A stretch of DNA of 64,000 bases from Balaenoptera acutorostrata. Lineage: Eukaryota; Chordata; Mammalia; Artiodactyla; Balaenopteridae. The stretch is from positions 7,498,016-7,562,015 of the forward strand of contig NC_080070.1 in the NCBI RefSeq assembly GCF_949987535.1. The letters run 5' to 3'. Position 1 is the first letter of the stretch, and each line of letters begins with the position of its first letter. The notes under the pieces were generated by a model that worked only from the letters and a program-made list of their open reading frames with translations, ran no database searches and had not been told where the DNA came from. A program made the translations under genes and the position numbers. This document shows positions 1 to 10,990 of the stretch, piece after piece.

Positions 1-544
1 GCCTTGTTCAAAGGCCGTGAGTACTGTATTGTTAAGGGTCGCTGCTGGAAGTTTTAAGTATATTTTGGGGGGCATTTATGTGGACACTGCGTTCCAAGGA
101 TAATCCTTGACTCCGACCCTCTGGTCCAGGGTGGGGTGCGCTGGTTGGAGGTGAGTTTTTGCTTACTCAGGGCATTTGCCAGGCAGAGGCCTCAGGACTG
201 GACGGTGAAACCGCCGGATTAGGCGGGTCGCAGGCCCAGAGCTGGCTGGAGGAAAGCAGAGTTGGTGGGTGAAACGCCAAGGCTGGCCAGGTGTGGAGGA
301 TCTGACGGGAGAATAGACTTGGGAGCAATGAGGAGCAGGTGAACAGAATCTGGCAGAGCGATAAGGCTGGCCCCACCTGGTACCTGGGCTCTCAGATTAC
401 GTAGAAGTTCCTTATCTGTCTCTAGGATCATCAAAGCAGAGTCAGATAATATTATTTAAAACATTTAATTTACACCAGAACAATGGTCATTGCTGCAATA
501 TAGAAAAATATCATGTCTATGAAATAAAGAACAGGGAATAATAA
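1..544. other. single-copy DNA, no gene recognised
   Basis: The first half (about 120-400) is moderately G+C rich and the rest is AT rich. Short open frames on the minus strand have no recognisable domain and no splice context that I can support. I see no repeat here that I recognise. Confidence 0.5.
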
Positions 545-662
545 TCATCATTATAGTAGTGAAAGAGCACTAATTGAGCTCTTGCTGTTTGGGACCGTGC
601 TAAATGCAGTCTCTAACCTTCCTGATCATTCTATGAGGTAGTACTATTATTATATCCATTTT
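545..662 (-). repeat. MIR-like SINE, left part (split by L1)
   Basis: The sequence reads like a reversed MIR end: 'gagctcttgctgtttggga', then 'ctatgaggtagtactatt'. This is the usual degenerate form of the MIR 3' half. It stops where an L1 was inserted and resumes after 2,489 with the MIR core in the same orientation ('gagataattgagcctcaaa'). The split dates the MIR before the L1. The family is inferred from consensus memory. Confidence 0.6.
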
Positions 663-1263
663 TTTCTATTTTTTAAAAATTGAGGTGTAATTGACACATA
701 ACATTATTTTCAGGTGTACAACATAATGATTTGATATTAGTATATATTGCAAAATGATCACCACTCTTAAGTCTAGTTCACATTTTTCAACACACAGTTA
801 CTAATTTTTTTGTCCCATGAAAACTTTTAGAATTTACTCTTAGCAACTTTCAAATATGCGACACAGTATTATTAACCAGAGTCACGGTGCTGCGCATCAG
901 AACCCCAGGACTAATTTATTTTACAACTGGAAGTTTGTACTTTTTGACCCCCTTCACCCATTTTGCCTGCCCTCCACACTCCCACCCCCTGAAACCACCT
1001 GTTCTCTGTATCTATGAGTTCTTATTTCTTTTTTAAGATTCCACATATAAGTGATATCATACAGTATTTGTCTTTGTCTGACATATTTCACTTAGCATAA
1101 TGCCCTCAAGGACCATCCACGTTGTCACAAATGGCAAGATTTCATTCTTTTCTATGGCTGAATAATATTTTCTTTACCCATTCACCTTTTGGTGGGCACT
1201 CAGATTGTTTCTATGTCTTGGCTATTATAAACACTGCTGCAGTGAACATGGGGGTGCAGATAT

Positions 1264-1559
1264 GTGTGTGGGGGGGTTTTTTTTTTTTTTTTTTTTTGGC
1301 TGCGTTGGGTTTTTGCTGCTGTGAGCTGGCTTTCTCTAGTTGCCGTGAGCAGGGGCTAGTCTTTGTTGCGGTGCGCGGGCTTCTCATTGCGGTGGCTTCT
1401 CTTGTTGTGGAGCATGGGCTCTAGGCGTGCGGGCTTCAGTAGTTGTGGCGCATGGGCTCAGTTGCTCTGTGGCATGTGGGACCTTCCTGGATCAGGGCTC
1501 GAACCCATGTCCCCTGCGTTGGCGGGCGATTCTTAACCACTGTACCACCAGGGTAGTTC
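1264..1559 (-). mobile_element. CHR SINE (cetacean tRNA-derived), minus
   Basis: Read on the minus strand this is a long-form CHR SINE: a tRNA-like head at the right end ('ccctggtggtacagtggtt' as reverse complement), a B-box-like segment, and an A-rich tail (T run at 1,277-1,298). It is flanked by a 9-bp direct repeat TGCAGATAT at 1,255-1,263 and 1,560-1,568, the expected target-site duplication. It sits inside the L1 and is therefore younger than it. Confidence 0.9.
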
Positions 1560-2080
1560 TGCAGATATCTTTTTAAATTAGTTTTTCATTTTCTTCAGAT
1601 AAATGCCCAGAGTGGGATTGCTGGGTCATATTGGTAGTTCTACTTTTAATTTTTTGAAGAATCTCCATATTGTTTTCCATAGTGGCTGCACCAATTTACA
1701 TTCCCACCAACAGTGTACAAGCATTCCCTTTTCTCTACATCCTTCCCAACACTTGCTATTTCTTGTCATTTTGATAGTAGCCATTCTAACAGGTGTGAGG
1801 TGATACCTCATTGTGGTTTTAATTTGCATTTTCCTGATGATTAGTGATGTTGAGCACCTTTTCCTATACCTGTTGGTCGTCTGTATGTCTTCTTTGGAAA
1901 AATGTCTGTTCAGATCTGCTGCCCATTTTTCAGTTGGATTGTTTATATTTTTACTACTGAGTTGTATGAGTTCTTTATATAGTTTGGATATTAACTACTT
2001 ATCGTATATATGATTTACAAATATTTTTTCCCATTCAGTAGGTTGCCTTTTCATTTTGTTGATGGTTTCCTTTGCTTTTT

Positions 2081-2373
2081 TTTTTTTTTTAATTTTTATT
2101 TATTTATTTATGGTTGTGTTGGGTTTTCGTTTCTGTATGAGGGCTTTCTCCAGTTGCGGCAAGAGGGGGTCACTCTTCATCGCGGTGCGCGGGCCACTCA
2201 CTATCGCGGCCTCTCTTGTTGCGGAGCACAGGCTCCAGACGCGCAGGCTCAGCAATTGTGGCTCACGGACCTAGTTGCTCCGCAGCATGTGGGATCTTCC
2301 CAGACCAGGGCTCGAACCCGTGTTCCCTGCATTGGCAGGCAGATTCTCAACCACTGCGCCACCAGGGAAGCCC
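2081..2373 (-). mobile_element. CHR SINE, second subtype, minus
   Basis: This is a CHR SINE on the minus strand with the 'cactatcgcggcctctcttg' signature (reverse complement of 'gagaggccgcgatagtgag'). That signature separates it from the 'actactgaagcccg' subtype. A perfect 13-bp target duplication TCCTTTGCTTTTT lies at 2,068-2,080 and 2,374-2,386. It interrupts the same L1 as the SINE at 1,264. Confidence 0.92.
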
Positions 2374-2488
2374 TCCTTTGCTTTTTTATTTGATGTAGTC
2401 CCACTTGTTTATTTTTGCTTTTATTGCCTTTGCTTTTGGTGTCAACTCCAAAAAAAGATTGATTTGGAGGTGCTTACCACCTATGTTT

Positions 2489-2580
2489 TATTATACTCAT
2501 TTTAACAATGAGATAATTGAGCCTCAAAATACTAACTTGTGCATGATCACACTCCTAGTAAATGGCAAAAATGGAATGTG
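2489..2580 (-). repeat. MIR-like SINE, right part
   Basis: This continues the MIR interrupted at 662. It shows the reversed MIR core ('acaatgagataattgagcct', then 'gatcacactcctagtaaatgg'), corresponding to the conserved 'tgtgtgaccttgggcaagt' region. Together with 545-662 it forms one element split by the L1. Confidence 0.6.
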
Positions 2581-2588
2581 ATGAGGCG

Positions 2589-2935
2589 TGTCTCAGGCTG
2601 CAATAACAAACTATCAAAGACTGGATGGCTTAGACAACATTTATTTCTCACAGTTCTGGAGGATGGAAGTCCAACATCTGGGTGCTGCAGATTTGATTCC
2701 TGGTGTGGGCTCTCTTCCTGGTTTGCAGATGTCTTCTCACTGTGTCCTCAGATGGTGGGGGGAGAGATCATCTCTCATGTTTTTGCTTAGAGGGCACTAA
2801 TCCCATTCATGAGGGCTCCACCCTCATGACCTAATCACCTTCCAAAGGCATGGCCTCCAAATACCATCACATTGGGTGTTGGGGACTCAACATATGGATT
2901 TGGGGGGGTACACAAATATTCAGTCAATACCAAGT
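2589..2935 (-). mobile_element. MaLR-type LTR (MST/MLT1-like), minus
   Basis: The text matches the reverse complement of the MST/MLT1 class of mammalian apparent LTR retrotransposon: 'acaacatttatttctcacag' and 'ttctggaggatggaagtcca' at one end, 'gagggctccaccctcatgac' in the middle and 'caacatatggatttgggggg' at the other. It is a solitary, non-coding LTR. The exact subfamily needs a library search. Confidence 0.75.
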
Positions 2936-3689
2936 GGCAACAGCCTTTCGTTTTAACTTATCAACCTTCCCTAGCGCTCAGAACTTTTCTCTGTATGTGA
3001 CATTTAGACCAAGACATCAGCAGTTAAGTCATCTGAACATGACTGCACCTATGCTGTAGAATGTGGTTTTCATTTAATCGAAAATATCCATTGAGTACAT
3101 ACTGCAAGCAGGAAGATACAGGCATGTGACCTCACCCCTGCTAATTACCTCCTAAAGGAGCAAATGGAAATGACAAGTTATTTCAAGGAAAGCAACACTA
3201 AAGTGGGACTTGTTGCCAGATGCTCCAGCTATCTGTTCTTGGTGCGGAAGTGACTGTGTGTGGTCTCACAGAGATCACTGTCCCCTGCTGTTGGGGCGGG
3301 GTCCCCCCTTCCCACTGCAGCTTCCTCCTACCAACCTATAAGCCTTGAGCACATCCTACTGAGCCTGATAGCAGCACAGGACAGTGGCATGGATTTCCCA
3401 TCAGCAGTTGTTGACCAAAAATTGCCTATGTTCTTTTTTTGGAAATATATTCTTTCGCCCTTAGCATTCTTTACTAAATATATTACTACAATTTTATGTA
3501 AGTTTCTTTTTCTTTAGTCATTTGCACGAACTGAATAACCTACTTGTAAATTGGATTATGCTTATAATTTTCTTTAAAATGCAATAAAAGTTCTTTATCC
3601 AAGCCGTGAATTGTCTCGCTCTTTCCTTGAACATTCCTCAGGCTGAATGTATATTTCTACATATCCATCCACATTTGGGACAGGGGCAT
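2936..3689. other. single-copy DNA with weak L2-like end
   Basis: Around 3,080-3,200 'tccattgagtacatactgca' resembles a reversed L2/MIR 3' end. No gene is recognised. An AATAAA at about 3,581 has no supporting exon context. Confidence 0.35.
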
Positions 3690-3955
3690 TGGGCTTGGCA
3701 TCAGAAAACCAGAGTTGAGTCATGGTTGGGTCATTTTGCAGCTGTGCATCTCTGGGTGAGCCGCCCAACCTCTCCAGTCTGAAGTTCCTTGTCTGTAAAC
3801 TGTGCTTCGGGAACCTTACATCATACTTTGGTGTTACCTTGTACAGGTAAATCACATACATTATTTACTTGGCTACTTAAGGACAGAGGTTGTTTCTCTT
3901 GTGTGTCTCTGGCCACAGAGCTTGCCAATAGCAGGGGCCAGTGAATATTTTTTGA
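3690..3955 (+). repeat. MIR followed by L2-like 3' end, plus
   Basis: At 3,690-3,810 the MIR order is visible in diverged form: a 'ccagagttgagtcatgg' head, 'tctctgggtgagccgcccaa' at the core, and 'agttccttgtctgtaaactg'. At 3,862-3,950 'ggctacttaaggacagaggt' and 'ccaatagcaggggccagtga' resemble the L2 3' terminus. Both are ancient and non-coding. Confidence 0.5.
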
Positions 3956-5079
3956 CAGTCTCCTTATTAAAATGATGGTGTTTATGCCTCCATATAAAGG
4001 ATGGAAAAAGAGGAGAAAAGGAGGGTTACCTCATGGATACACAGAATCCTTTCTGAATTCAAGTTCTTAGGGATTACAAAATGTGCACTGGAATCACAGA
4101 AAGTTCTTGAGGGTAATTATTTACATTGCTAAATAATGCACAAAGGTATATAAGTCAAGTAACTATTCTTAAACAATAGTTTCCAATAACGAGTAGTCTG
4201 GAAACTCATCAAAGTGGTCAAGTTCACTACCATTACTTAGTCCTGCTGAGTTTCGTTGATATTCCTAGCAGTTTGGAATCTTTAAAAAGTTGGCTGCAGC
4301 AGCTTGAAGAGCAGAAACTGGGCATCTTCTGGTGCTCGCATGACTTGGGAAGCCAACCTAGATCCTGTCTGTCTATAGCTAATAACATGGCTCCTTGGAA
4401 ATGGAAACAGTTCATTCATTTTAAAAAATAAGCATTAAGTATTTTTAAAAATAAGCAGTGCCTGTGTTCCAGACATTGTGAGGCTAATGGAACCAACACA
4501 GTTGCATAACCACCCCGAAAAGGGTTCTAATCTACCTGGGGACAAATTTACAAATTATTGTAAGACAACAAAGGATCTGCTGAGTGGCGACACAAAATAA
4601 AGCTATAAACAAGGGTCTTTGGTGGTTCGCAGGAAGGAGGAACAGACTGAAGGGAGAGACGCGTTCCAGGAAACCAAATCAGAAAGGACGCTTCCCTTGG
4701 TTATAGCTAGAGGAGATACACTCAGCTGGACACCCTCAGAGACCAAAGAAGAAAAAGAAAAGGGAGGCTTATCAGTAAAGGAACCTTCTCTGAAGTAACC
4801 CAGCAGTCGTCAAGACAGGGTGGCTGCCGCAAAAGCCCTCTTCTCAGAAGCCAGACTCCAAATCTGGTGTGAGCTTGGCCAGCGTTTCCGTCAGAAACAT
4901 CACACGCGAATGCGTGGAAAGTTCTACCCAAAGTCTGATATGTTACTAATTTTTTAAAAAAATTGTCAGGTTTTACGTAAAGACCAAAATCTTAATTTGC
5001 TCTTTCGAACTTGCACCTTCCTAAATTTGACCAAAGACAGATGTTCTGGTTTCTTTTAAGGGAAAAGAAACCTTTCTTT
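3956..5079. other. single-copy DNA, no gene recognised
   Basis: AT-rich intergenic-type sequence with only short, unsupported open frames. At 4,460-4,620 there is faint similarity to an L2 3' region ('gtgcctgtgttccagacatt'). Confidence 0.4.
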
Positions 5080-5128
5080 TTACAGGAGAACGTATGAAGG
5101 TTTCTTCTTACAGGAGAATGTATGAAGG
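5080..5128. repeat. 28-bp-period tandem duplication
   Basis: TTACAGGAGAACGTATGAAG begins at 5,080, and the same 21-base unit with a single C-to-T difference begins at 5,108. The period is 28 bp. This is a small local duplication with no known family, and no splice acceptor or coding context supports an exon. Confidence 0.8.
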
Positions 5129-5285
5129 AACGTCAATTTGGTACCTTGTACGTTTCCTAAGCCCATCAAATTGGAATATTATCTGAGTAGAGGTGAAATT
5201 TTATTACGATGAATAAGAATCTGACTCTGCTTTGTTATTGTCTTGACCCTGTTACGGTGTGAGATCCAACTAGAACACAGAGTGA

Positions 5286-5475
5286 ATGAACGGAAGCAGG
5301 ACAGCAAAGACCTGAGCCAGACCCTGCCCAGATTCCACTCCTGCTCTGCCTCTTACTCTGTGTGCCTCAGGCAAGTTCTCTCTGCCTCAGTTTCCTCGGC
5401 TATAAAAAAGATAATAGCACCTACCGCACAGAGTAATTATTGGGAGGAAGTGTCATGTTTGTTAGATACTAAATA
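5286..5475 (+). repeat. MIR SINE, plus
   Basis: MIR core in forward orientation: 'ctctgcctcttactctgtgt', 'gcctcaggcaagttctctct', 'ctcagtttcctcggctataa', then 'gataatagcacctaccgcac' and a tail ending in ataaataaa. This is one of the clearer MIRs in the window. Confidence 0.8.
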
Positions 5476-5909
5476 AATAAACACAGCACAACTCTTTCAC
5501 TGAGTAATCTGTGCATTAAATATACAAAGTAAGTATCATCCCTTTCAAAATAATCACCTTGGAAGAATTATTCCAGGGATGTAGCCATTGGTCAGAATGT
5601 ATCTGAAGCCAAGTGAAATTGTCTTCAGAAGCCGTGGCATATTCGTTTTTAGTATTCCTTGTGGCAGTGACTCTTCCTCTTTGGAAGGCAGATTTGCTTT
5701 TTAAAACAGCCCCAAGTCTGTCAAAGTCAAGGATGGTGAATGTGATGAGAACAAGGCTGGAAGGATGTTCCTGGCAAACACGAGGTGTAATTAAAGTAAC
5801 GCAGTCCATCTTCGTGTGTGGCTCACACTTGGACCCTGAAGGCAACTTTCAAAACAGAAGGGCTCCAAAGATGCTTAAGCAATGGCAGCACTTTTAGTAA
5901 AGGACACGT

Positions 5910-6240
5910 ATTAGTTATCTATGGCTGTATAACAGATTAACCCCAAACGCAGCAATCTAAGACAACTAACATTCTTCTTACACTATCCATGGGTCAGAAA
6001 TCCGGGCACGGTTAGCTGGCACTCAGGCTGAGGGTCTCTCTCCAGGCTGCACCGGAGGTGTTAGCCAGGGCCGTGTTCGTCTCAGCGTTCCACTGGGGAG
6101 ACATCTACTTCCAAGCCCTCTGCATGGCTGTGGGCTCACTCACATGTCCTCAGGCCTGAATGACTGTTGACTGCAAACACCCTTCCTTGCCTCTCCATAG
6201 GGCTGCTCTGTACAGGGCATCTGGCTTCCCCCAGAGCAAT
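5910..6240 (-). repeat. ancient interspersed repeat, probably MaLR/LTR-type
   Basis: 'ttagttatctatggctgtat' with 'gggtcagaaatccgggcacg', 'gctgagggtctctctccagg' and 'cctctccatagggctgct' matches a widespread mammalian repeat that I remember as LTR-like, usually written in the opposite orientation. The family name is uncertain. It carries no coding sequence. Confidence 0.5.
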
Positions 6241-6486
6241 TGCGGGGGTAGAGATGGGGCTGGGGGAGACAGAATCCTAGTAGAATCTACAGTTATTTTT
6301 GAAACGAATCTTGAAGGTGACACCCTATAATTTTGCCCTATTCTTTTCCTTAGAAATGAATCAATAAGTTCAGGTCTCACTCCTGGAGAGGTGATTACAC
6401 AGGAATGAATACCAGGAGGCAGAATCATTGCATAAATCCCTGAAGTGAGATGGCAGGGTTGAAAGATAACACTCATTTCAATAAGA

Positions 6487-6516
6487 TCTCTCTCTCTCTC
6501 TCTGTCTCTCTCTCTC

Positions 6517-6548
<32 letters not shown>
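6487..6548. repeat. (TC)n-(CA)n compound microsatellite
   Basis: A TC run from 6,487 to about 6,516, broken once by TG, is followed by a CA run from 6,522 to 6,548. A compound dinucleotide repeat of this length is likely polymorphic. Confidence 0.95.
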
Positions 6549-6552
<4 letters not shown>

Positions 6553-7479
6553 TATGTATCTCCAATTGTTTTTTTAAATTTGTTTTGTAGGGATGCTACA
6601 TTTTTTTCCCGTGATACAGATATTTTTGTGGAAAAATTATCTGACACTAAGAACATGGTCGTAATAATTGTCATCTTGGCCCTGGGTCATGGGTTGAAAT
6701 TATATAAGGAAAAGGTTAGCTCTAGTCCATTTCCCTCATAATGGACCTCACCTCTGAGAGATTTTTTTAGTCATCTGAAATAGATATGGAACTGCCTATC
6801 AGGATTATAACACTGAACAAGATTCTGGTATTCTAACATTTCTAGACTACCAGTCGGCTTAATGCTTTTAAATTCAGAAATTAACTTAATATTAAGTTCA
6901 GCAAGGCTGACTGACACAAAGCACCCGTTTTTAACAAGCTGCCACCAGCCTGAGAGTGTGAGCTAGGCGTGTTCTCCAGCTGAGAACCATCCTTACTAAC
7001 AAATGATGCCCTTTTCATCTATCAAGATTTAGTAAACATAGAACCTTCTCTCCAACTTTTTTCATGATTTTTTTCCCAAACAAATTTACAGCAGAGGGTG
7101 CATATTAATCAACAGAGCAGTCAAGTTTCATTGCTAATGAGGAAAGCCAGTGTGTTGGAACCTGTTGCTTGAATCTGACTATAAACTCTAACTCATTACA
7201 ACAATTGAAGCAAAGAGATGACATCTGCTGGCTGACAACCGCAGACAGAAATGATGGACGACGTGGAGTCAGGAAGTCTTGCCATAGAGCAGAAACTGAC
7301 TTACACCTCCTTTCCCACCTGGTGTTAAATTGGGTATCCATCTGGGTCTGTGAACATATGTACTTTATATTTGTTGTGAAACAAACAATCCAAAGTTCAT
7401 TATCTACTCATTCACAGACACCTACAAATATACTGCATTTTTGGCAACAAACGTTCTGTACCTTTTTTTCATTCTGAAA
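6549..7479. other. single-copy DNA, no gene recognised
   Basis: AT-rich. Open frames near 7,105-7,480 on both strands are short and mutually overlapping, with no recognisable domain. Confidence 0.4.
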
Positions 7480-7690
7480 GTTTCTTTAAATGCCCTCACC
7501 TGAAATCCCACTCCTTAGAGTTATATAATCACTGTTAATAATGTGTACCTTCCAGGTTTTTTCTGTCCATCTACAAACACACACATATTTATATACACAT
7601 ACACAGACATACGAGATCATGCCATATGCAGCTTTGAAAGGAAGCTTCTTTAATTGGTTTTCCCCTCCTTTTTCCTGATTTATAAGAAAT
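7480..7690 (-). repeat. ancient L1M/HAL1-like fragment, minus
   Basis: 'ttagagttatataatcactg', 'accttccaggttttttctgt', 'atttatatacacatacacag' and 'gagatcatgccatatgcag' are in the order of the 3' UTR of old mammalian L1 (L1M/HAL1 type) in reverse. The sequence is highly diverged and non-coding. Confidence 0.5.
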
Positions 7691-7900
7691 ACATTGCTGT
7701 TTAACCGTGAATTAACGATTTTCAGTATAAGATTTCTAAAAACCGATACATTCTTTGGTAAGTTTAAAGCTAATTAAAACAAAGTTGCTTTTTTTGCGTT
7801 AGTTTTTTTTTTTTTCCAGGCACTTTGAAAGTGAATGCATAAATACTGCTGGAAAGTTAACTTTACAAAAAAAACACTTGTAACCAAGCAGCCTATTTTA

Positions 7901-8101
7901 TTTTATTTTTTTCATATTCTTTTCCATTATGGCTTATTACAGGATAGTGAATATAGTTCCCCTGTGCTATACAGTAGAACCTTGTCGTTTATCCATAATA
8001 ATATATCGTTTGCATCTGCTAACCTCAAACTCCCAGTCTCCCCTTCCCTCCCCCTGCTTCCCCTTGCCAATCACAAGTCTATTCTCTATGTCTGTGAGTC
8101 C
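7901..8101 (-). mobile_element. short 5'-truncated L1 3' end, minus
   Basis: 'cattatggcttattacagga', 'gtgctatacagtagaacctt' and 'gtcgtttatccataataata' are the terminal 200 bases of cetartiodactyl L1, reversed, with the tail to the left. An imperfect target duplication is visible (caagcagcctatttta at 7,885; cgagcaagctattctta at 8,102). It resembles the longer L1 end at 37,510. Confidence 0.8.
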
Positions 8102-8544
8102 CGAGCAAGCTATTCTTACAAAGTCTTTTCCTTTTTAGATCATAAACTAAAAATTTCCTTAAATTTGCATTTTGGTTAATTTATGTAAACACTACCAATT
8201 ACTGCTTCTTGATTAAAGCAAAACACAGAGTCAGTCAGACGTAGTTGTGGCGTGAAACCACGTCAAACAGATTAATGATAACCCACAACTTTTGGACCAA
8301 CTGTGGGCAGGAATAGGTCTCCGATTATTTATAGTTCCTTCCCAGAGACTTTTCTAAGTAAGGAGACTTTTCATGGCCCATGTCACAACCATGAAAAATA
8401 AGATGCGTTCAACTTCCCGATTAAATACGATGTAAAAAAAACCCAAATCGCTCTTTTTAAAAGTAGTGTTTGTAAGGATTATGTTAACCACTAACCTCTT
8501 TTGCATTTCATTTTTACAAATGCATTGTGGGTAGCGCCTAGCTA

Positions 8545-8885
8545 AATATGAAAGTAAACCCGGGCGGGCGGCTGCCAGCCACGCGGGCTCTGGGAGCGGC
8601 GGGTTCGCCTGGGTGAGGACAGCCCACCTGGCTGGGAGCCCACGCCCCGCCCGACCGGGTGGGCCGCGCGGAATGACGAGGAAACCAAGTCACGCGCTTG
8701 CCTGGGGCCCCAGTGCCGGGCGCGCCCTGGCAGGCCGTCCTGTCAGTGTCGTGTCAGTTTCAGGAGCACGCGGCGGGTCTGGACCGCGCGGTCGCCCAGC
8801 GCGCCGAGGCCAGGCAGGCAGGTAGGGGGCGCCGGTCTGCTGGTCCCTCTCCCGGCGCTGGCGGGTACCACCTTCCGGCTCATCA
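8545..8885. promoter_or_regulatory. small orphan CpG-rich patch
   Basis: A sharply bounded G+C-rich block dense in CpG lies in AT-rich surroundings (gggcgggcggctgccagcca; cgcgcggtcgcccagcgcgc). It contains a splice-donor-like CAG|GTAGGG (GT at 8,822). No repeat family explains it. It could be a small promoter, a non-coding first exon of an unannotated transcript, or a CpG-rich enhancer. A short open frame from 8,613 is low-complexity and unsupported. Confidence 0.5.
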
Positions 8886-10080
8886 TTAGGAACCCCTTCC
8901 CCCAGAAATCCCGATGTCTACATCCCGGTCTCTACTGGTTAGGGATTAAAAGTGAGTCAACAGCAGTCCAACAGATGGTTCCAGCAAGACTTCCTCTTTC
9001 CCTCGGGTAAAGATACCACCCAGGAAACTCCGTGTGTGCTAAACTCCTATTCTGGGAGTTCTTCAATGGTTTACATCACCCATAAATTACTCGCCTTTTC
9101 TCAACCTACCATGGGGGCGGGGGTATTTATTTCCAACAACTGATTGGGAAAATGCAAACCACTGGTGAACTTTCGAAGCTTTAAATATTTATAATGGAAG
9201 TCGAAGGACAAACTGAGAGATTACCCACACTTAAGTGTTTTGCACATAAAAAACATTGCCAACAAAAACATGAAGTTATTTTCCTTAAGGGAGAGGGTTT
9301 CGGCTGAGGAAGTGGGACTGAACCTCGGTTTTATGTGTCAGATATGAATTATACCCAGAAACTAAAATATGAACTAGATTTAAGAAATAAGCCCTTTGGA
9401 ATATTGGCATCATCTGAATCCTTTCTAAGGATAGTTTTGCTTTTTTTGGTTGTCGTTGTTAAAAAAAAATTCCTTTTGGGGCAACTTTGATAGATTTCTT
9501 GCATTTACTCAAAATAAAGTTCTTATTCAACATATTTCTTAGGGTTTTCCTAGTAACTTACTGTTCTTTCTTCCTGTAAAGACAAAACCAGGAAATTGTT
9601 CAGAAAAAGGCCCAAGCTGACTTCCTAATTACCTATTATGATTAGTGAGAAAAATTTGGGAAATTGGGAATATTGGGGCTGGGTTGAGAATTTCAGAAAG
9701 ATGGAGAAATCGTCAAATTTAAGACAAGATATTGAAAAATTGTCCTAGAGAAAATGATGGTACAAGAAGCTTAGAGATTTCCAAAGTCTAAGCTAGCTGA
9801 CTCAATGATTTTTAAAAATACATATAATCTAGGAAAGGCTAATAGATTAAGAAAGACATTAGGAATGCTGTCAAATGCTCTATTTTAGATGTGGATAATT
9901 GCTCTAGTGACACCCTTATAAATTTGGGGGTTTTTGTCTTTTGACTGAGGTGGGAATTTACATAATAGTAATCATTGCCGTTTGTATAATCATTTATACT
10001 TTTCTTTATATTATCTCATTTATATTATAGTACTCGTGTCTTTATCTTTAGTAACTGGTTTGCACACATCAGCTTTTCCC
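8886..10080. other. single-copy DNA downstream of the CpG patch
   Basis: No repeat or gene is recognised. The stretch is notably free of young transposons compared with its neighbours. Confidence 0.4.
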
Positions 10081-10680
10081 CCCTTTTGTTATACTTATCA
10101 GACCTGAAGGGAATCAGGATATGCTACTTCGGCATAAAATTATTTTGAGCTGAGGACAATTGAGAGTCAACAGACGAAGAAAGAAGCCGTTTCGGAGTTT
10201 CCCTTATCTGACCCAAAGCGGCAACTTCGGGGAAATAAGGCTGCCATAAATTCCCTCTTTGGGGCAGGTCTACTCATAAATGTCCTATCCGGGGGAGTTT
10301 TATGGCCCTGAAGAAGAGAGAAAGACTACTCAAACTCATATAGACAAACATTATCACAAATTTCCTTCTCTCCTGTTTGTTCTCCTGTTTGCCTTTCCTA
10401 AATAAACCCTTCTGTTCTTCCCATAGTAGCCTTTTCTTTCCCCTCCCTTCCCCCTACTAAGTTAGGTGTATAAACTCCAAATTCTAACTACCCCTTTGAG
10501 TTACTCCTCATTGATTACTCCTGCATGTATGAGCGCTACACACATAAGGAAACTCTCCTTTCTTCCCCCTTACTGTCCTGTCTTTTGTTGGGCTTAATTC
10601 ACAGGCCCCCAGAAACTGAACATGAAAGACTAGAGGAAAACTTTTTCCTTCCCCTGCTGACCTAAAGGAAATACCGTGAA
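10081..10680 (+). mobile_element. probable solitary retroviral-type LTR, plus
   Basis: The block from about 10,106 has LTR-like order: 'tgaagggaatcaggatatgc' at the left, a polyadenylation-type 'cctaaataaaccctt' near 10,400, then 'gtcctgtcttttgttgggct' and 'taattcacaggcccccagaa', typical of the U5 end of some mammalian ERV LTRs. No gag, pol or env sequence adjoins it, so it would be a solo LTR. Boundaries and family are uncertain. Confidence 0.5.
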
Positions 10681-10804
10681 ATATCAGTACTGATCAAAGA
10701 GGTTAATGAGGTGCATGGGGGAGAGGAGTATACCTTAGATCTTTATAGAAATGGTCTTAGACCTAGATCTGCAGAACCCAACTTAAGTTGGCTCTCTTTA
10801 ATAT

Positions 10805-10990
10805 TTTATTGAGATTTACCTCCCTGCCAAGCACTGTGCTAAGAGCTTTAACTAGGATTATCTCATTTCACCCTCGAAACAACTCCATCAGGTAGTTAAA
10901 TCAGAGAAAGTAAATAACTTCCTCCAGGGCCAAATCCCGTAAAAGGTAGAACAGGCGCCTAAATGCTGCTTCTTACCCCAGGCATCTTTC
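10805..10990 (-). repeat. MIR SINE, minus
   Basis: Reversed MIR order: 'gccaagcactgtgctaagag', 'attatctcatttcaccctcg', 'caggtagttaaatcagagaa' and 'agtaaataacttcctccagg'. Confidence 0.7.

Larger units (their letters stand above)
663..2488 (-). mobile_element. LINE-1 (L1), 5'-truncated, minus strand
   Basis: The left end matches a reversed L1 3' UTR ('aattgaggtgtaattgacac', 'caccctgaaaccacctgtt'-like text). About 1,560-2,080 encodes, on the minus strand, the C-terminal end of the ORF2 reverse-transcriptase protein with the characteristic [18 protein letters not shown] stretch. The frame is broken, so it is dead. Flanks look like an imperfect target duplication (ttatatccatttt at about 650-662; ttatactcatttt at about 2,491-2,503), suggesting insertion into an older MIR. 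Two CHR SINEs later entered this L1. It is a moderately old, 5'-truncated copy. Confidence 0.85.

Noticed and set aside
2010..2393. Open frame of 127 residues
   Set aside because: It is translated CHR SINE sequence; near-identical peptides recur in the other SINE copies.
6487..6548. Regular repeats that might suggest a CRISPR array
   Set aside because: These are simple dinucleotide runs without spacers, in a mammalian genome.
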